From: Gammaproteobacteria bacterium | GTDB lineage: Bacteria; Pseudomonadota; Gammaproteobacteria; Pseudomonadales; Azotimanducaceae | Assembly: GCA_021773565.1 (NCBI GenBank) | Contig: JAJFJZ010000008.1 | Coordinates: 124,001-188,000 of the forward strand | Length of the DNA: 64,000 nt | Reading direction: 5' to 3' | Program-made: the position numbers and the translations under genes | Part shown: one piece after another, positions 45,801-57,758 of the stretch | Numbering within the stretch: position 1 is the stretch's first letter | Layout of the letters: each line of letters starts with the position of its first letter | Notes under the pieces: model-generated | Database searches by the model: none | Seen by the model: only the letters and a program-made list of their open reading frames with translations | What the model was told of the DNA's origin: nothing

Positions 45801-46386
45801 GAATCTGGTGGAAGGGCAGGGTTATATACATTATCGAAAAGGCAGTCTGGTGATGTATGCGTTAAAAGACGCCATTGGAGAAGAGGCCGTAAATCGCGCA
45901 CTTCGATCCTTCATAGACAAGTATGCATTTAAAGGTGCTCCCTTTCCTACCAGCACACACCTGATTGATGAATTTCGAGCCGTAGCGGGTGAACAGTACC
46001 AGGAGATGATTACCGATCTGTTTGAGCGAATTACCATCTTTGATTTACGCGTGGACGAAGCAGAAATTGAGCTGCTGGAAAGCGGCAACTGGAAAGTCTC
46101 GATGGATGTCAGTGCTGCCCAGTATGAAGCCAATGGAGAAGGTGAGGAAGCCAGTGTAGATATGGCCATGGAGTTGGATATAGCAGTATTTCCCGAATCA
46201 GGTGATGAACTTGGGGAGTACGATCTACCCGAACCCATTCACCTTGAACGTCGTGTTATCAACAACGGTGATTTACACCTGGAATTTGAAGTATCGGAAA
46301 AACCTGTGCGGGTGGGGATTGACCCATACAACAAAATGGTAGACAAAAACCCCAACGATAATCTGAAGGTGGTTTCAGAGAACTAG
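42805..46386 (+). CDS. ABC-2-type permease fused to M1-family aminopeptidase
   Basis: 1193 residues. The N-terminal ~590 residues hold two ABC-2 permease sets (FRFECRYQLRHALFWTVGG with several helices, then a second set ending in VASGVVATLIAFAGFGVWIYY). After about residue 600 comes an M1 peptidase-like part: jelly-roll N-domain (DVDVDIFPQERRLESRGRVVMEN...), then the zinc motif HELAHQWWAHQ at ~929-939 with Glu in VETLAQY. By my count the second Glu is 19 residues after HExxH, one more than in classic M1. The peptidase would sit outside the cytoplasm. The fusion is a known but uncharacterised architecture. Confidence 0.9.
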   Translation: MFAEVFRFECRYQLRHALFWTVGGTFFLLAFMAMASENLSIGGVGNNLDLNASYAILLSHYVFSILIMFAGVAFVAAPITRDYETRTMEMFVSTGVPRLSHLFGRFAGGFLFAFLVGCVCIFGTFVATFMPWLDPERVGPVNWAPYGYSIIHIMLPNIFISSCIFFSVAALTRSMMASYVAIFALLVANVVVATNTNPETIATTALLDPFGMIPFGEITRYWTVFDKNLLVPDIQGSLAINRIIWLGVAFALLALTAWKYSFSITKNRKRFFKRKPVKSTARPTPGRSIRLAPHFDAKLYIRQFGVQVLSEVRGVVKSYPFYALLLFGMMNVLGGFYGALAQLYGTPVIPVTRMMLNVVEGSFLFIIMIIVIYYSGELVQRERQNKVAEIMDATPYPNAMMILAKVVGLWFVISMLLLIFMLTGMVLQTINGYTNFEIGVYLFGLFVSLGWELYLIAVVAIFLQVLVDNKFLGMLLTILFFLALITLDSYGFEHNLYSFGVPGADYSDMNGWGHYLPRMFSVGAYWSLFAVLLVIAAHLFMRRGESENFQARVAEARLRFSKTVASGVVATLIAFAGFGVWIYYNSNVLNEYITEDGQETLQADYEKLFKQYQDLEFPAVIELDVDVDIFPQERRLESRGRVVMENQSDAALDVLHFSLDLELDVNTFIVPDSVVLEQNEKFGYYRYQLNTPLQPGEKINIGFDLTLANPGFRNSGSSTRVVHNGTFVNNTEMMPTLGYNKGYELGDNNIRRKYDLDPVQRAPKLGDESALSKSQLGSGTRVKYRTTLSTSLDQIAISPGYLQREWVDGERRYFEYKMDAEIWPFVSFLSARYDVQRATWRDEVDIEVYYHPGHEYNVERMIYATQRGLDYFTEEFSPFQYRQFRILEFPAYASFAQSFPNTIPYSEAIGFIADLSDDKNIDYVFYVTAHELAHQWWAHQVIGADMQGATIIVETLAQYSALMVMEHEYGPQKMRRFLKYELDSYLRNRGSEQIEELPLNLVEGQGYIHYRKGSLVMYALKDAIGEEAVNRALRSFIDKYAFKGAPFPTSTHLIDEFRAVAGEQYQEMITDLFERITIFDLRVDEAEIELLESGNWKVSMDVSAAQYEANGEGEEASVDMAMELDIAVFPESGDELGEYDLPEPIHLERRVINNGDLHLEFEVSEKPVRVGIDPYNKMVDKNPNDNLKVVSEN

Positions 46387-46455
46387 GAAAGTTCTTTGCA
46401 GCGAATCCCCTTGTTGTTGCCTGCATCCAGCCCATTCCGGCCATTGGCGGCCCGG

Positions 46456-50521
<4,066 letters not shown>

Positions 50522-51784
50522 TCAATGATCGTGCGATGCGCCGGACTTTTCAATGTCGGCCTTGATGAGGTAACTGTTAGTTGTGACGTAACGTGTGCCA
50601 GGATCCAGGCCACCGAGTACTTCTATCCACTCGCCATCTTGCCGTCCCAGATCGAGCATACGTACTTCGTACTCATCACCAATTTGTGCATAGACCACGG
50701 TAAAGTCACGGAACGCTTGCAGACCCGTGCGTTTCACCGCGAGGGATACCGGATGTTCGGCAATCTGAATCTCGCCGGTCAAATACATACCGGGCACCAG
50801 GGCACCGTTAGAATTATCCAACACGACGCGCGCCAGAATAGATTGGTTTGCCTCCGCGACCGGATTGAGTCGGTCAATAACACCGGTACGTTTGAGGTCG
50901 CCATCGGCTGCATCGATAGCTACAGAACTTCCAGCTGTAACCCGAGAACGATTCGACGGGAATACGGCAAATTCCGCCCAGACGGTTGACGTATCCATGA
51001 TCTTGAACAGTCGCCGTCCACCTGTCTGCTCACCAGGGTTCGCGTTACGCTCAGTCACGATTCCAGCAATCGGCGCACTAAGCGCATAGGGCTTGAGGCT
51101 TTCATTGCTTTCAACCGTCGCCAGCTTTTGTCCGCGTCTTACCGTGTCTCCAATAGATACATCGACAGACTGAACAACGCCATCGAAGCGGGCAGTGATA
51201 AAGCTTACTTTTTCAGTGTTCGGTACAACCCGTCCGTAAACTGAGATGGTCTCGTTAATGGTTGCTGGCCCAGCATTGTCGGTTTCCAATTGGAAGGCCT
51301 CAGCAACATCAGCGCCTATCCGGGTTCGCCCTTCAAAGTTGTCGTACTGCCAGCGATGGGTCGAACCAAGATGCGTTGCTTCAATCGACACAATAAAGGA
51401 ATGCGGCTCATAAATGACGGTATCGCCCCGCAGAAAATCATCCTGTACATCAAAGCTGATTTCATCTTTCACATCACCCAATCGAGTGAGCGTTGCATGC
51501 ACGCTGACATCTTGAGGTAGAACAGGCTCACCTGCATCAGTCACCCAAACACGAAATTCAGGCGGTACACCTGTTTCAAAGATGGCGAGTTCAAGAACAA
51601 AGTCACCGTCTGTCAACAATCGTCCCCTATTGGGGCCCTTGGACGGTTCGATCTCAACAGCCTCACCATGGTTATCTTTTGCAGAATCACCGTGGTCCGA
51701 ATTAGGGCCGTTGCAACCTATGAGTCCTGGCAACAGAGCCACAAGCCAAAATGTGTTGTGTAAGCGATTCATAGTATTCCTCAT
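50522..51784 (-). CDS. czcB: Heavy-metal RND periplasmic adaptor, CzcB type
   Basis: 420 residues. The N-terminus has a lipobox-like LIGC (around residue 24), so it is predicted to be lipid-anchored; His/Asp-rich SDHGDSAKDNHGEAVEIE follows. The lipoyl/barrel-sandwich part shows VSIGDTVRRGQKLATVESNE and APIAGIVTERNANPGE, and the C-terminus ends SGASHDH, which could bind metal. It links CzcA and CzcC; its ATG overlaps the CzcC stop (51781-51784). Confidence 0.93.
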   Translation of the reverse strand: MRNTMNRLHNTFWLVALLPGLIGCNGPNSDHGDSAKDNHGEAVEIEPSKGPNRGRLLTDGDFVLELAIFETGVPPEFRVWVTDAGEPVLPQDVSVHATLTRLGDVKDEISFDVQDDFLRGDTVIYEPHSFIVSIEATHLGSTHRWQYDNFEGRTRIGADVAEAFQLETDNAGPATINETISVYGRVVPNTEKVSFITARFDGVVQSVDVSIGDTVRRGQKLATVESNESLKPYALSAPIAGIVTERNANPGEQTGGRRLFKIMDTSTVWAEFAVFPSNRSRVTAGSSVAIDAADGDLKRTGVIDRLNPVAEANQSILARVVLDNSNGALVPGMYLTGEIQIAEHPVSLAVKRTGLQAFRDFTVVYAQIGDEYEVRMLDLGRQDGEWIEVLGGLDPGTRYVTTNSYLIKADIEKSGASHDH

Positions 51785-53061
51785 GGCTGAATGACCGAAG
51801 ACGACAAAGTTGTCCCTGTTAAGCGTTCGATTTCTATTAGATGTTTATGAGCCTCGATACTTGCTTCGACCAAGGCTGTACGTGCGTTTAATACCTCAGC
51901 CTGAACGAGCTGAATCTCGAGATAGCCATATCTACCTGCGGCATAAGCAACCTGAGTGTCTGCCAGAGCTTGCTCCACACGAGGTAAGATCTCGTCGCGC
52001 AGCGTCTTTGTTTGATGAAGGCTGTGTTGTAACTCTTGATAGCGCGCGAACAAATGGGTTTCGATTTGTAGCTGTGTCGCTATACGATCGGCATCAACGA
52101 CCTGGAGCCTGGCACGTGCTTCTGAAATTCGGCCCTGGTTACGATTGCGCAGCGCCAACGGGATCGTGATACCTGCTACGAATGCATGGTCGTTCGTACC
52201 TTCCAATCGACGAATACCCGCGTTCACACGCCAGTTAGGCTTGGCTTGTGCTTGAGCCAAACTCAACTCAGCTTCGCGCAATCGTTGTTGGCTTAAGTAA
52301 CGTGAAATATTCGGGTTCTGATCAATGCGCGCGAGTAAGTACTCAAATTCCTCTGGTTTTGGCATCAACTCAATGTCGCCAGCTACCTGGGTAAAGTCAG
52401 GCTGCCGCTTTCCCCATTGTGCCGCCAGCTGGTGATTTGATGTCAGCCGCTCGTGTTCTACGTCGTCCAACGTTAGGCGAACCCGTGCTAACGCCGCTTC
52501 TGCTCGCGCCAGGTCAGCATCAGGTGATCGACCGGCACCCACGCGTTCTTTAACAGCGAAAACCGTTTGCTCTGAAAGAACAACGGCTTCTTGAAAACGC
52601 TTTAATCGTTCTTGATTGGCAAGACTGTCGAGGTACAGCCTTGCCGTTTCGGCTGCCGCGTCCAGACGCCTGAGTTCACCCTCCGCCTCAAGCAATGATA
52701 CGCCAGCACTTGCTGCGGCAACACGACGATCGCGTTTTCCGCGCTCTATCACCCATCCTAAACTGAGTGTCGTTTCAGCGCGATCGATGCCCTCGAAGTC
52801 ACCCGAACCGAGCGCATTTTCAACGACGAGGCCCAGTTCCGTATTCGGACGAAGCCGGGACTGCACCACCCGCCCTTGTTGCGCCTCTATTTGGTAACCA
52901 AATGCCACCAAATTGGGATTACGTGCGAGCGTCTTCCTAATGGCGGTTTCCAGGCCCACTGTGACATGTTCGCTCGCCAATGTTGACGAACCCAAAACAG
53001 CAACATTAATCACAACAAACCAATACCACGCACCAACCCGGTACATGCTCAATTTTGACAT
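51781..53061 (-). CDS. czcC: Outer-membrane factor, CzcC/TolC type
   Basis: 426 residues. Signal peptide MSKLSMYRVGAWYWFVVINVAVLGSSTLAS, followed by two outer-membrane-efflux-protein repeats: ETAIRKTLARNPNLVAFGYQIEAQQGRVVQSRLRPN and the later ARIDQNPNISRYLSQQRLREAELSLAQAQAKPNW. It forms the outer-membrane channel of the pump. It is translationally coupled to czcB and preceded by the small His-rich gene after 91 bases. Confidence 0.93.
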   Translation of the reverse strand: MSKLSMYRVGAWYWFVVINVAVLGSSTLASEHVTVGLETAIRKTLARNPNLVAFGYQIEAQQGRVVQSRLRPNTELGLVVENALGSGDFEGIDRAETTLSLGWVIERGKRDRRVAAASAGVSLLEAEGELRRLDAAAETARLYLDSLANQERLKRFQEAVVLSEQTVFAVKERVGAGRSPDADLARAEAALARVRLTLDDVEHERLTSNHQLAAQWGKRQPDFTQVAGDIELMPKPEEFEYLLARIDQNPNISRYLSQQRLREAELSLAQAQAKPNWRVNAGIRRLEGTNDHAFVAGITIPLALRNRNQGRISEARARLQVVDADRIATQLQIETHLFARYQELQHSLHQTKTLRDEILPRVEQALADTQVAYAAGRYGYLEIQLVQAEVLNARTALVEASIEAHKHLIEIERLTGTTLSSSVIQP

Positions 53062-53152
53062 TAAATGTATCTCCCTACGCCGCTCGGGCGCTTATTCCAC
53101 ACGAAGAAACCAGGAACAGCCAATGCTGCTCATAGAGCTTCAAAAAAGTGAG

Positions 53153-53539
53153 TTACAGGGAGATTGGTGGGGCGCGAAGCGGTGGTCGCCAGCGTTCCCG
53201 GTATCGGGTCTTAATTTGTTGTGTTAGTGGGTATCGAACACGCCTTTGCAATCGCAGACCGAGAAAGACTGCGACCACACACGCCATCAGTAAGGGAATC
53301 AGCTTTGACCAGCTCGCACTGAGCTGTTTAAGCAGTGACGAATCTACTTCTGTGGCATGGTCGTGACTTTTGCCATCGCCGCGATGGTTATGACTTTCCG
53401 GCCCTATTTCATGAACGTGGACAGTGTGAATTCCAGCATCGTTTCCACCTGCATCGATATGCAAATGTATCCCGCTTAACTGTATTGCGAGCAGGCATAG
53501 GCACGCCACGCCAATGCTTGATTTCAAAATTCCACTCAT
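53153..53539 (-). CDS. Small His-rich membrane/periplasmic protein (CzcI-like position)
   Basis: 128 residues. An N-terminal signal helix (GVACLCLLAIQLSGIHLHID) is followed by a His/Asp/Glu-rich stretch (THV-like HVHEIGPESHNHRGDGKSHDHATEVD), a membrane helix (KLIPLLMACVVAVFLGLRL) and a basic tail. It heads the metal-efflux operon in the position of czcI, a putative metal-binding or sensing protein. The family itself is not recognised beyond that. Confidence 0.7.
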   Translation of the reverse strand: MSGILKSSIGVACLCLLAIQLSGIHLHIDAGGNDAGIHTVHVHEIGPESHNHRGDGKSHDHATEVDSSLLKQLSASWSKLIPLLMACVVAVFLGLRLQRRVRYPLTQQIKTRYRERWRPPLRAPPISL

Positions 53540-53765
53540 GCTCGGACTATAGCGAATATTCTAAAACTTGGAAACAACAAGAAATTGGGATGGTAATTTC
53601 TCATAAATGGAACTGGAATAAGCACTTATCAAAAATCAGACGTGTTCGATACGGTGTTCCCGGCGTTTCACCCTGGTGGCACTGGATAGCGTGCCGTCTT
53701 GAAGTGTTGTCAAACTTAACGTGCCACCAAATGAGCACACGCCAGGTCATTTTTCCCCAAACTGC
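53540..53765. other. Intergenic region upstream of metal-efflux operon
   Basis: 226 bases. A perfect nine-base inverted repeat TGGTGGCAC (53674-53682) / GTGCCACCA (53721-53729) lies here, possibly terminating the TolB-TPR gene or serving as a regulator site. Nearer to the CzcI-like start an AT-rich stretch (read on the minus strand: TTTTAGAATATTCGCTATAGT) is a likely promoter. No metal-responsive regulator gene is found nearby. Confidence 0.45.
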
Positions 53766-55535
53766 TCATAGCAACAAGCCAGCCTCGCGTTGCATTTCGA
53801 CAAAGCGTGGATCATCGCGAATAAAGTCATACAGTGGATTGATCTTCATGCTCAATACACTTCGTGAGCCTGCCCGTTCGTCGAGCGCTATACGTAGCGC
53901 GGAAATTGCTGCCTCACGGTCGCCGGCTGCGGCGTAAACCTGTCCCATATTTTCGGATCCGATTTCCAATTCCTCCAAAAGTTCTTGCGACAACTTAACC
54001 GGCACTCCGCTTTCGCCTGCTTGCTGCAATTGTCGGCCCAGACGCATAGCCGCCTCTGGATTACGTCCGCTGCCGTTCGCCCATATGGTTATTGCATTTG
54101 TTGCTTCGTCATAATGCCTGGCACGAAGAAAAGTTAGCCACATATTGCGCCATAGTTCCGGGAAGTTCGGCTTCAACTCCAGAGCTCTGTCGCGTATGGC
54201 AACTGAACGCTCATATTGTTTTGCATCCATCAATATGTAGGAGAGATTCATATACATGAGCGGTGAAAACGGATCGCTATTAACGGCACGTTCAGCAATC
54301 TCTATGGCTTCATCATGAAACCCTTGCCACGAACGTACGTGAGACAACCAATGCAGAGCGTCACTATTGTTAGCCTGTATTTTCAGTGCGCGGCGAAGCA
54401 GGTCTTCTGCCATACGCCAATCATATTCATGGATCAGGTGATTCCAGCCCATGACCGTCATTCCCTCCGGTAACTCGGGATTCAGGTCCAGGGAACGTGC
54501 TGCGGCCTGTTCAGATTTCTTCCTTGTGAGGGAACGATCAATGGTGGCCGAATATTCCGGCATCAAAAGCCATGCATATGCCAGGCCCGCATGCGCCAGG
54601 GCAAAATCAGGATCGTAGGAAATTGCTTGTTCAAATTTCGGTATTGCAGCTTTAATCGCCGCCTCGTTACGCTGGTCGGCTAATTGTTTACCGGTAAAGT
54701 AAGCCTCCAGCGCTTCAATACTACCGGTAGGAACTGCCGCCAGCCTTTCCCGTTCATCGGGTGTTAATGTCGCACGAAGTGCTGTTGATATTGCGATTGA
54801 AATTTCGCTTTGAATTGAAAAGATATTCGCAGTGTTTAATTCTCTTTCATAGGAATTTGCCCAGAGGTTTTCTTCATTCCGGGCATTGACCAGTTGAACA
54901 TTAATACGTACCCGATTGCCCGCACGTTGTACGCCACCTTCAAGGATGGTGCCGACACCAAGCTCAGCGCCAATCTCGCGCATTTTCTTTGTCGTATCCC
55001 GGTATTCCATAACGGAGGTTCTGGAAATAACCTTGAGTTCACCGATTTTTGCCAATCGGGTTAGCAACTCGTCGTGAATGCCGTCTGCAAAGAAGGCAGC
55101 GTTTTCTGATTCTGCGCTTTGATTCGCGAACGGTAGTACGGCGATAGATTTTTTCCCGGACGCTGATCCTGATGCTGGCTGCGTCTCTTCCATTAGGTAT
55201 TTGTCGACTATCACAAAGGAAAGGGCAAGGGATAGCGCCGCGATTATTAGGTAATTGAGCCTGTGTCCCGCGTTGTGGCGGAGAGAACCGGATTGCACAA
55301 GGTCTTCGTCCCGTTTTATGCCGTCGGGCGTAAGCTCAAAAACCCACGCCAGAATCAATGTTATAGGAAATCCGATAGCGATAAAAAGAATTACCAGCCG
55401 ACCGACCCAGCCAGGCAGGCTCAAAAGAGAGGTCAAAACATCCGTTAGCTGTAGTACCAACCAACTAACAATAGCGTACGCAATCCCAACTCTGATGACG
55501 TTGCGGCGTTTTAGCTCCCCCCAGATTGAGGCCAT
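53766..55535 (-). CDS. TolB/FlgO-like domain plus TPR protein with N-terminal membrane helices
   Basis: 589 residues. Two N-terminal helices (about 16-58) are followed by VFELTPDGIKRDEDL, a third helix, then the FlgO/TolB-N-like domain KSIAVLPFANQSAESENAAFFADGIHDELLTRLAKIGELKVISRTSV, IGAELGVGTILEGGVQRAGNRVRINVQLVNA and a C-terminal series of tetratricopeptide repeats (~280-560). Adenylate-cyclase-like proteins in related bacteria have the same layout, but no catalytic domain is present here. Probably an envelope scaffolding protein; function not known. Confidence 0.85.
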   Translation of the reverse strand: MASIWGELKRRNVIRVGIAYAIVSWLVLQLTDVLTSLLSLPGWVGRLVILFIAIGFPITLILAWVFELTPDGIKRDEDLVQSGSLRHNAGHRLNYLIIAALSLALSFVIVDKYLMEETQPASGSASGKKSIAVLPFANQSAESENAAFFADGIHDELLTRLAKIGELKVISRTSVMEYRDTTKKMREIGAELGVGTILEGGVQRAGNRVRINVQLVNARNEENLWANSYERELNTANIFSIQSEISIAISTALRATLTPDERERLAAVPTGSIEALEAYFTGKQLADQRNEAAIKAAIPKFEQAISYDPDFALAHAGLAYAWLLMPEYSATIDRSLTRKKSEQAAARSLDLNPELPEGMTVMGWNHLIHEYDWRMAEDLLRRALKIQANNSDALHWLSHVRSWQGFHDEAIEIAERAVNSDPFSPLMYMNLSYILMDAKQYERSVAIRDRALELKPNFPELWRNMWLTFLRARHYDEATNAITIWANGSGRNPEAAMRLGRQLQQAGESGVPVKLSQELLEELEIGSENMGQVYAAAGDREAAISALRIALDERAGSRSVLSMKINPLYDFIRDDPRFVEMQREAGLLL

Positions 55536-55629
55536 GTGTTCGTTCCTATAGACCTGATTCAGAAATCTTATTCTACATAGATCGAGGTGCCAAAAAAGCC
55601 GCCATTTTGGAGGATACCTGGCCTTGTCC

Positions 55630-57387
55630 CTAAAGCTCTCTCACCACACGAAGCCCTCTGTCATCATTGCCCCGGTAGGATGACTCTCTATATGACAACC
55701 GCGCGGCAGAGGGGTGTGAATCCCAGGAGCCCCCACGCACGACTCGACTACATTTTTCATCCCCCGCGGTCCGGGCGCTACCGTCCTGGTGGGCGTTGTC
55801 GTAGTTATAGAACCAGCAATCAGCCACCCACTCACTCACATTGCCCAACGTGTCATACAGACCAAAGGCGTTCGGTTTAAACTGGCCAACAGGCGCGGTA
55901 ATTTGAAAACCGTCATCGCAATCTGCCACATCCCAACCATTGAAGCGTTTTTTGGTGGCCTGATCCGCAATATTGGCGAATTGGCAAAGGGTGTCCGGGC
56001 TATTGCCGTCCGGAAAGGAGGTTTCTATTCCCGCTCTCGCGATAAACTCCCACTCGGCTTCAGTCGGCAGTCTATAGTAATAGGCACTCTGCTTTGACAA
56101 CCAGGCCAAATAAGCCAGCGCATCATCAAGCGAGATGTTTACCGCTGGATGATTATCGAATGATACCCGGCCCGGTTTATATTCACCTTTTGTTGCATTG
56201 ATAAACTGCATGTATTCAGCCACGGTCACTTCATAGACACCCACCGCAACAGGTTGCGTTAACACCACTTTGTGTACCGGTTGTTCATCCATAGCACCTG
56301 CACCGCTAAGGTCACCCATCTGAAATTCTCCCGGGCCAACAACCTTTACGAGTGGCCCCACGCCACCCTGACGAAGCGGGTCCTTAAATTCCCTACCCGG
56401 AGTAAAGTCGAATTTTTCAAGCTTGATACTGGTTGTTAATCCTTGTGAGCCCAGTCGTAGCTGCTTTCTTGTCGTGCGATATCCCGGTGCGCGCACGGAG
56501 AGTGTGAGTGGACCCATAGGCGCACTGATGCGATCTCCGTAGGGTCGAATGCGTGTAGTTCCATCCACTGGATATTCTATGGATATTTCTGCACTCGCCG
56601 GAATTGTACTTACCCGCAAGGGCACCATTCGAAGCTCCAGCTTAACCTGCTGTGTGTTAGCGCCCGGACTGACTTTGATACGTTTGTTAACGCTCAGATA
56701 GTTTGTTCTGGATACTTTAACTAGATATTCACCCACAGGTAAGCCCATACCGGGGGTGTACGAAACATTCCTGTCAACAAAGCTGATGGTAGCGTCTCCG
56801 GGATGTTTGTTAATGGTTAGTGTACCCCAGGGGATTGGTTGCAGCTCTATAACAGGTTCAGAAAGTGCATTAGGAAACACTTCTACGGTTGACTGGTATG
56901 TTCCGTAACGTCCCAGACTAACGACCAAACTATGTTTCCCGGTTGTTATGCCGGTTAATTTAATGGGAGTTACTTCAGCCAAATTTGCATTGTCCAGAAC
57001 GACACGGGCACCTGGAGGATTGCTAAAGATGTTCAGGGCGCCGATCTGTTGTTCGAAATCAACTTCAACAAAAGTAGTTTCGCCGCTTTCAACGGTGATG
57101 GTACGCAGTTCCTTACCGTGATATGGATGCGTGAGGCTGAGAATTTTTTGTCCTGCAGGCAGTGAATCCAGTTGCAGCGGTGACTGGCCTACACCAATGC
57201 CGTCCATGAGCACATCCGCACCCTCTGGACGGGTTACAATGTTGAGATCACCACGATAGAGACTGTATTTTCCGGGATCATACAGAATGGACGCCGCGCC
57301 GATTATCGCCACACTTCCCAATACCATATAGATTATCCGGCGCCTGAAACGGGATTTTTCCGCGGTCTTCTCTGTAACTCTATTCAT
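55630..57387 (-). CDS. PEGA-repeat / SUMF1 (formylglycine-generating-enzyme-like) domain protein
   Basis: 585 residues. One membrane helix near residues 17-35, then about four PEGA-type repeats (LNIVTRPEGADVLMDGIGVG; LNIFSNPPGARVVLDNA; LTINKHPGDATISFVD; LRVSTIPASAEISIEY) and a C-terminal SUMF1/FGE-sulfatase-type domain from ~340 (VKVVGPGEFQMGDLSG ... LPTEAEWEFIARAG ... FGLYDTLGNVSEWVADCW ... RVVRGGSW). The Cys pair that makes true FGE catalytic (CxxxxC in the RGGSW region) is not present, so it is probably a binding module. It follows the SelW-like gene by 18 bases. Confidence 0.85.
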   Translation of the reverse strand: MNRVTEKTAEKSRFRRRIIYMVLGSVAIIGAASILYDPGKYSLYRGDLNIVTRPEGADVLMDGIGVGQSPLQLDSLPAGQKILSLTHPYHGKELRTITVESGETTFVEVDFEQQIGALNIFSNPPGARVVLDNANLAEVTPIKLTGITTGKHSLVVSLGRYGTYQSTVEVFPNALSEPVIELQPIPWGTLTINKHPGDATISFVDRNVSYTPGMGLPVGEYLVKVSRTNYLSVNKRIKVSPGANTQQVKLELRMVPLRVSTIPASAEISIEYPVDGTTRIRPYGDRISAPMGPLTLSVRAPGYRTTRKQLRLGSQGLTTSIKLEKFDFTPGREFKDPLRQGGVGPLVKVVGPGEFQMGDLSGAGAMDEQPVHKVVLTQPVAVGVYEVTVAEYMQFINATKGEYKPGRVSFDNHPAVNISLDDALAYLAWLSKQSAYYYRLPTEAEWEFIARAGIETSFPDGNSPDTLCQFANIADQATKKRFNGWDVADCDDGFQITAPVGQFKPNAFGLYDTLGNVSEWVADCWFYNYDNAHQDGSARTAGDEKCSRVVRGGSWDSHPSAARLSYRESSYRGNDDRGLRVVREL

Positions 57388-57405
57388 GAAGCAAGTTGTG
57401 TCTGC

Positions 57406-57627
57406 CTAACGTGATTGTAGTAGATTGACCAGCTGCCGTTCTTCGGGAAAACTTCCAGTCTGGTACTTTGAATAGAGCAACTCTCCATCAACTATGACGT
57501 CAAAGATGCCCTTGCTGCCCTCGATGAGTTGTACTTCAATTTCAAGCGCAGATTTAATTCTTGCAGCCAAACTGACCGCATTCGGACGGTAGTCTCACTG
57601 CACGCAGTAGGTAATGGATATTTCCAT
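57406..57627 (-). CDS. SelW-like (Rdx family) selenoprotein, in-frame TGA as selenocysteine
   Basis: Reading the minus strand from ATG at 57627 gives 73 codons to TAG at 57408-57406 with one in-frame TGA at codon 11 (57597-57595). The product starts MEISITYCVQ, then TGA, then DYRPNAVSLAARIKSALE, and continues with GSKGIFDVIVDGELLYSK and GSFPEER. This is the SelW/SelT/SelH (Rdx) thioredoxin-like fold with a C8-x-x-U11 redox motif. The frame stays Rdx-like on both sides of the TGA, which argues against a pseudogene. It is a small cytosolic redox protein; the partner is unknown. AAAGG lies ten bases before the ATG. It is the first gene of a pair with the PEGA/SUMF1 gene. Ordinary gene callers would split or skip it. 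Confidence 0.88.
57570..57597 (-). promoter_or_regulatory. Candidate bacterial SECIS hairpin after the TGA
   Basis: On the minus strand, directly after TGA, ACT-ACCG (57593-57587) pairs with CGGT-c-AGT (57578-57571), one C bulged, around an eight-base loop TCCGAATG. The loop starts nine bases after the TGA and contains a G, in the range where bacterial selenocysteine insertion hairpins occur. Fold energy was not computed. Confidence 0.6.
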
Positions 57628-57758
57628 GTGGTATTAGCCTTTCCAGGATTTGTTTGCATGAGTATACAAATAAAGCGGACTTCGCCAAGCCTTCTGTCAG
57701 CGTGGATCAGTGTGGTGTATGCTCATTGTACGGGCAGAATATAACACAGGAGATCGTG

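Noticed and set aside
53335-53937. 200-codon plus-strand frame across the small His-rich gene and the TPR gene end
   Set aside because: It has no recognisable domain, is antisense to two better-supported genes and lacks a good start site.
57595-57597. In-frame TGA in the small SelW-like frame read as a pseudogene stop
   Set aside because: The TGA stands in the position of the second redox residue of CxxC, and conserved Rdx residues continue after it, which favours selenocysteine over a broken gene.
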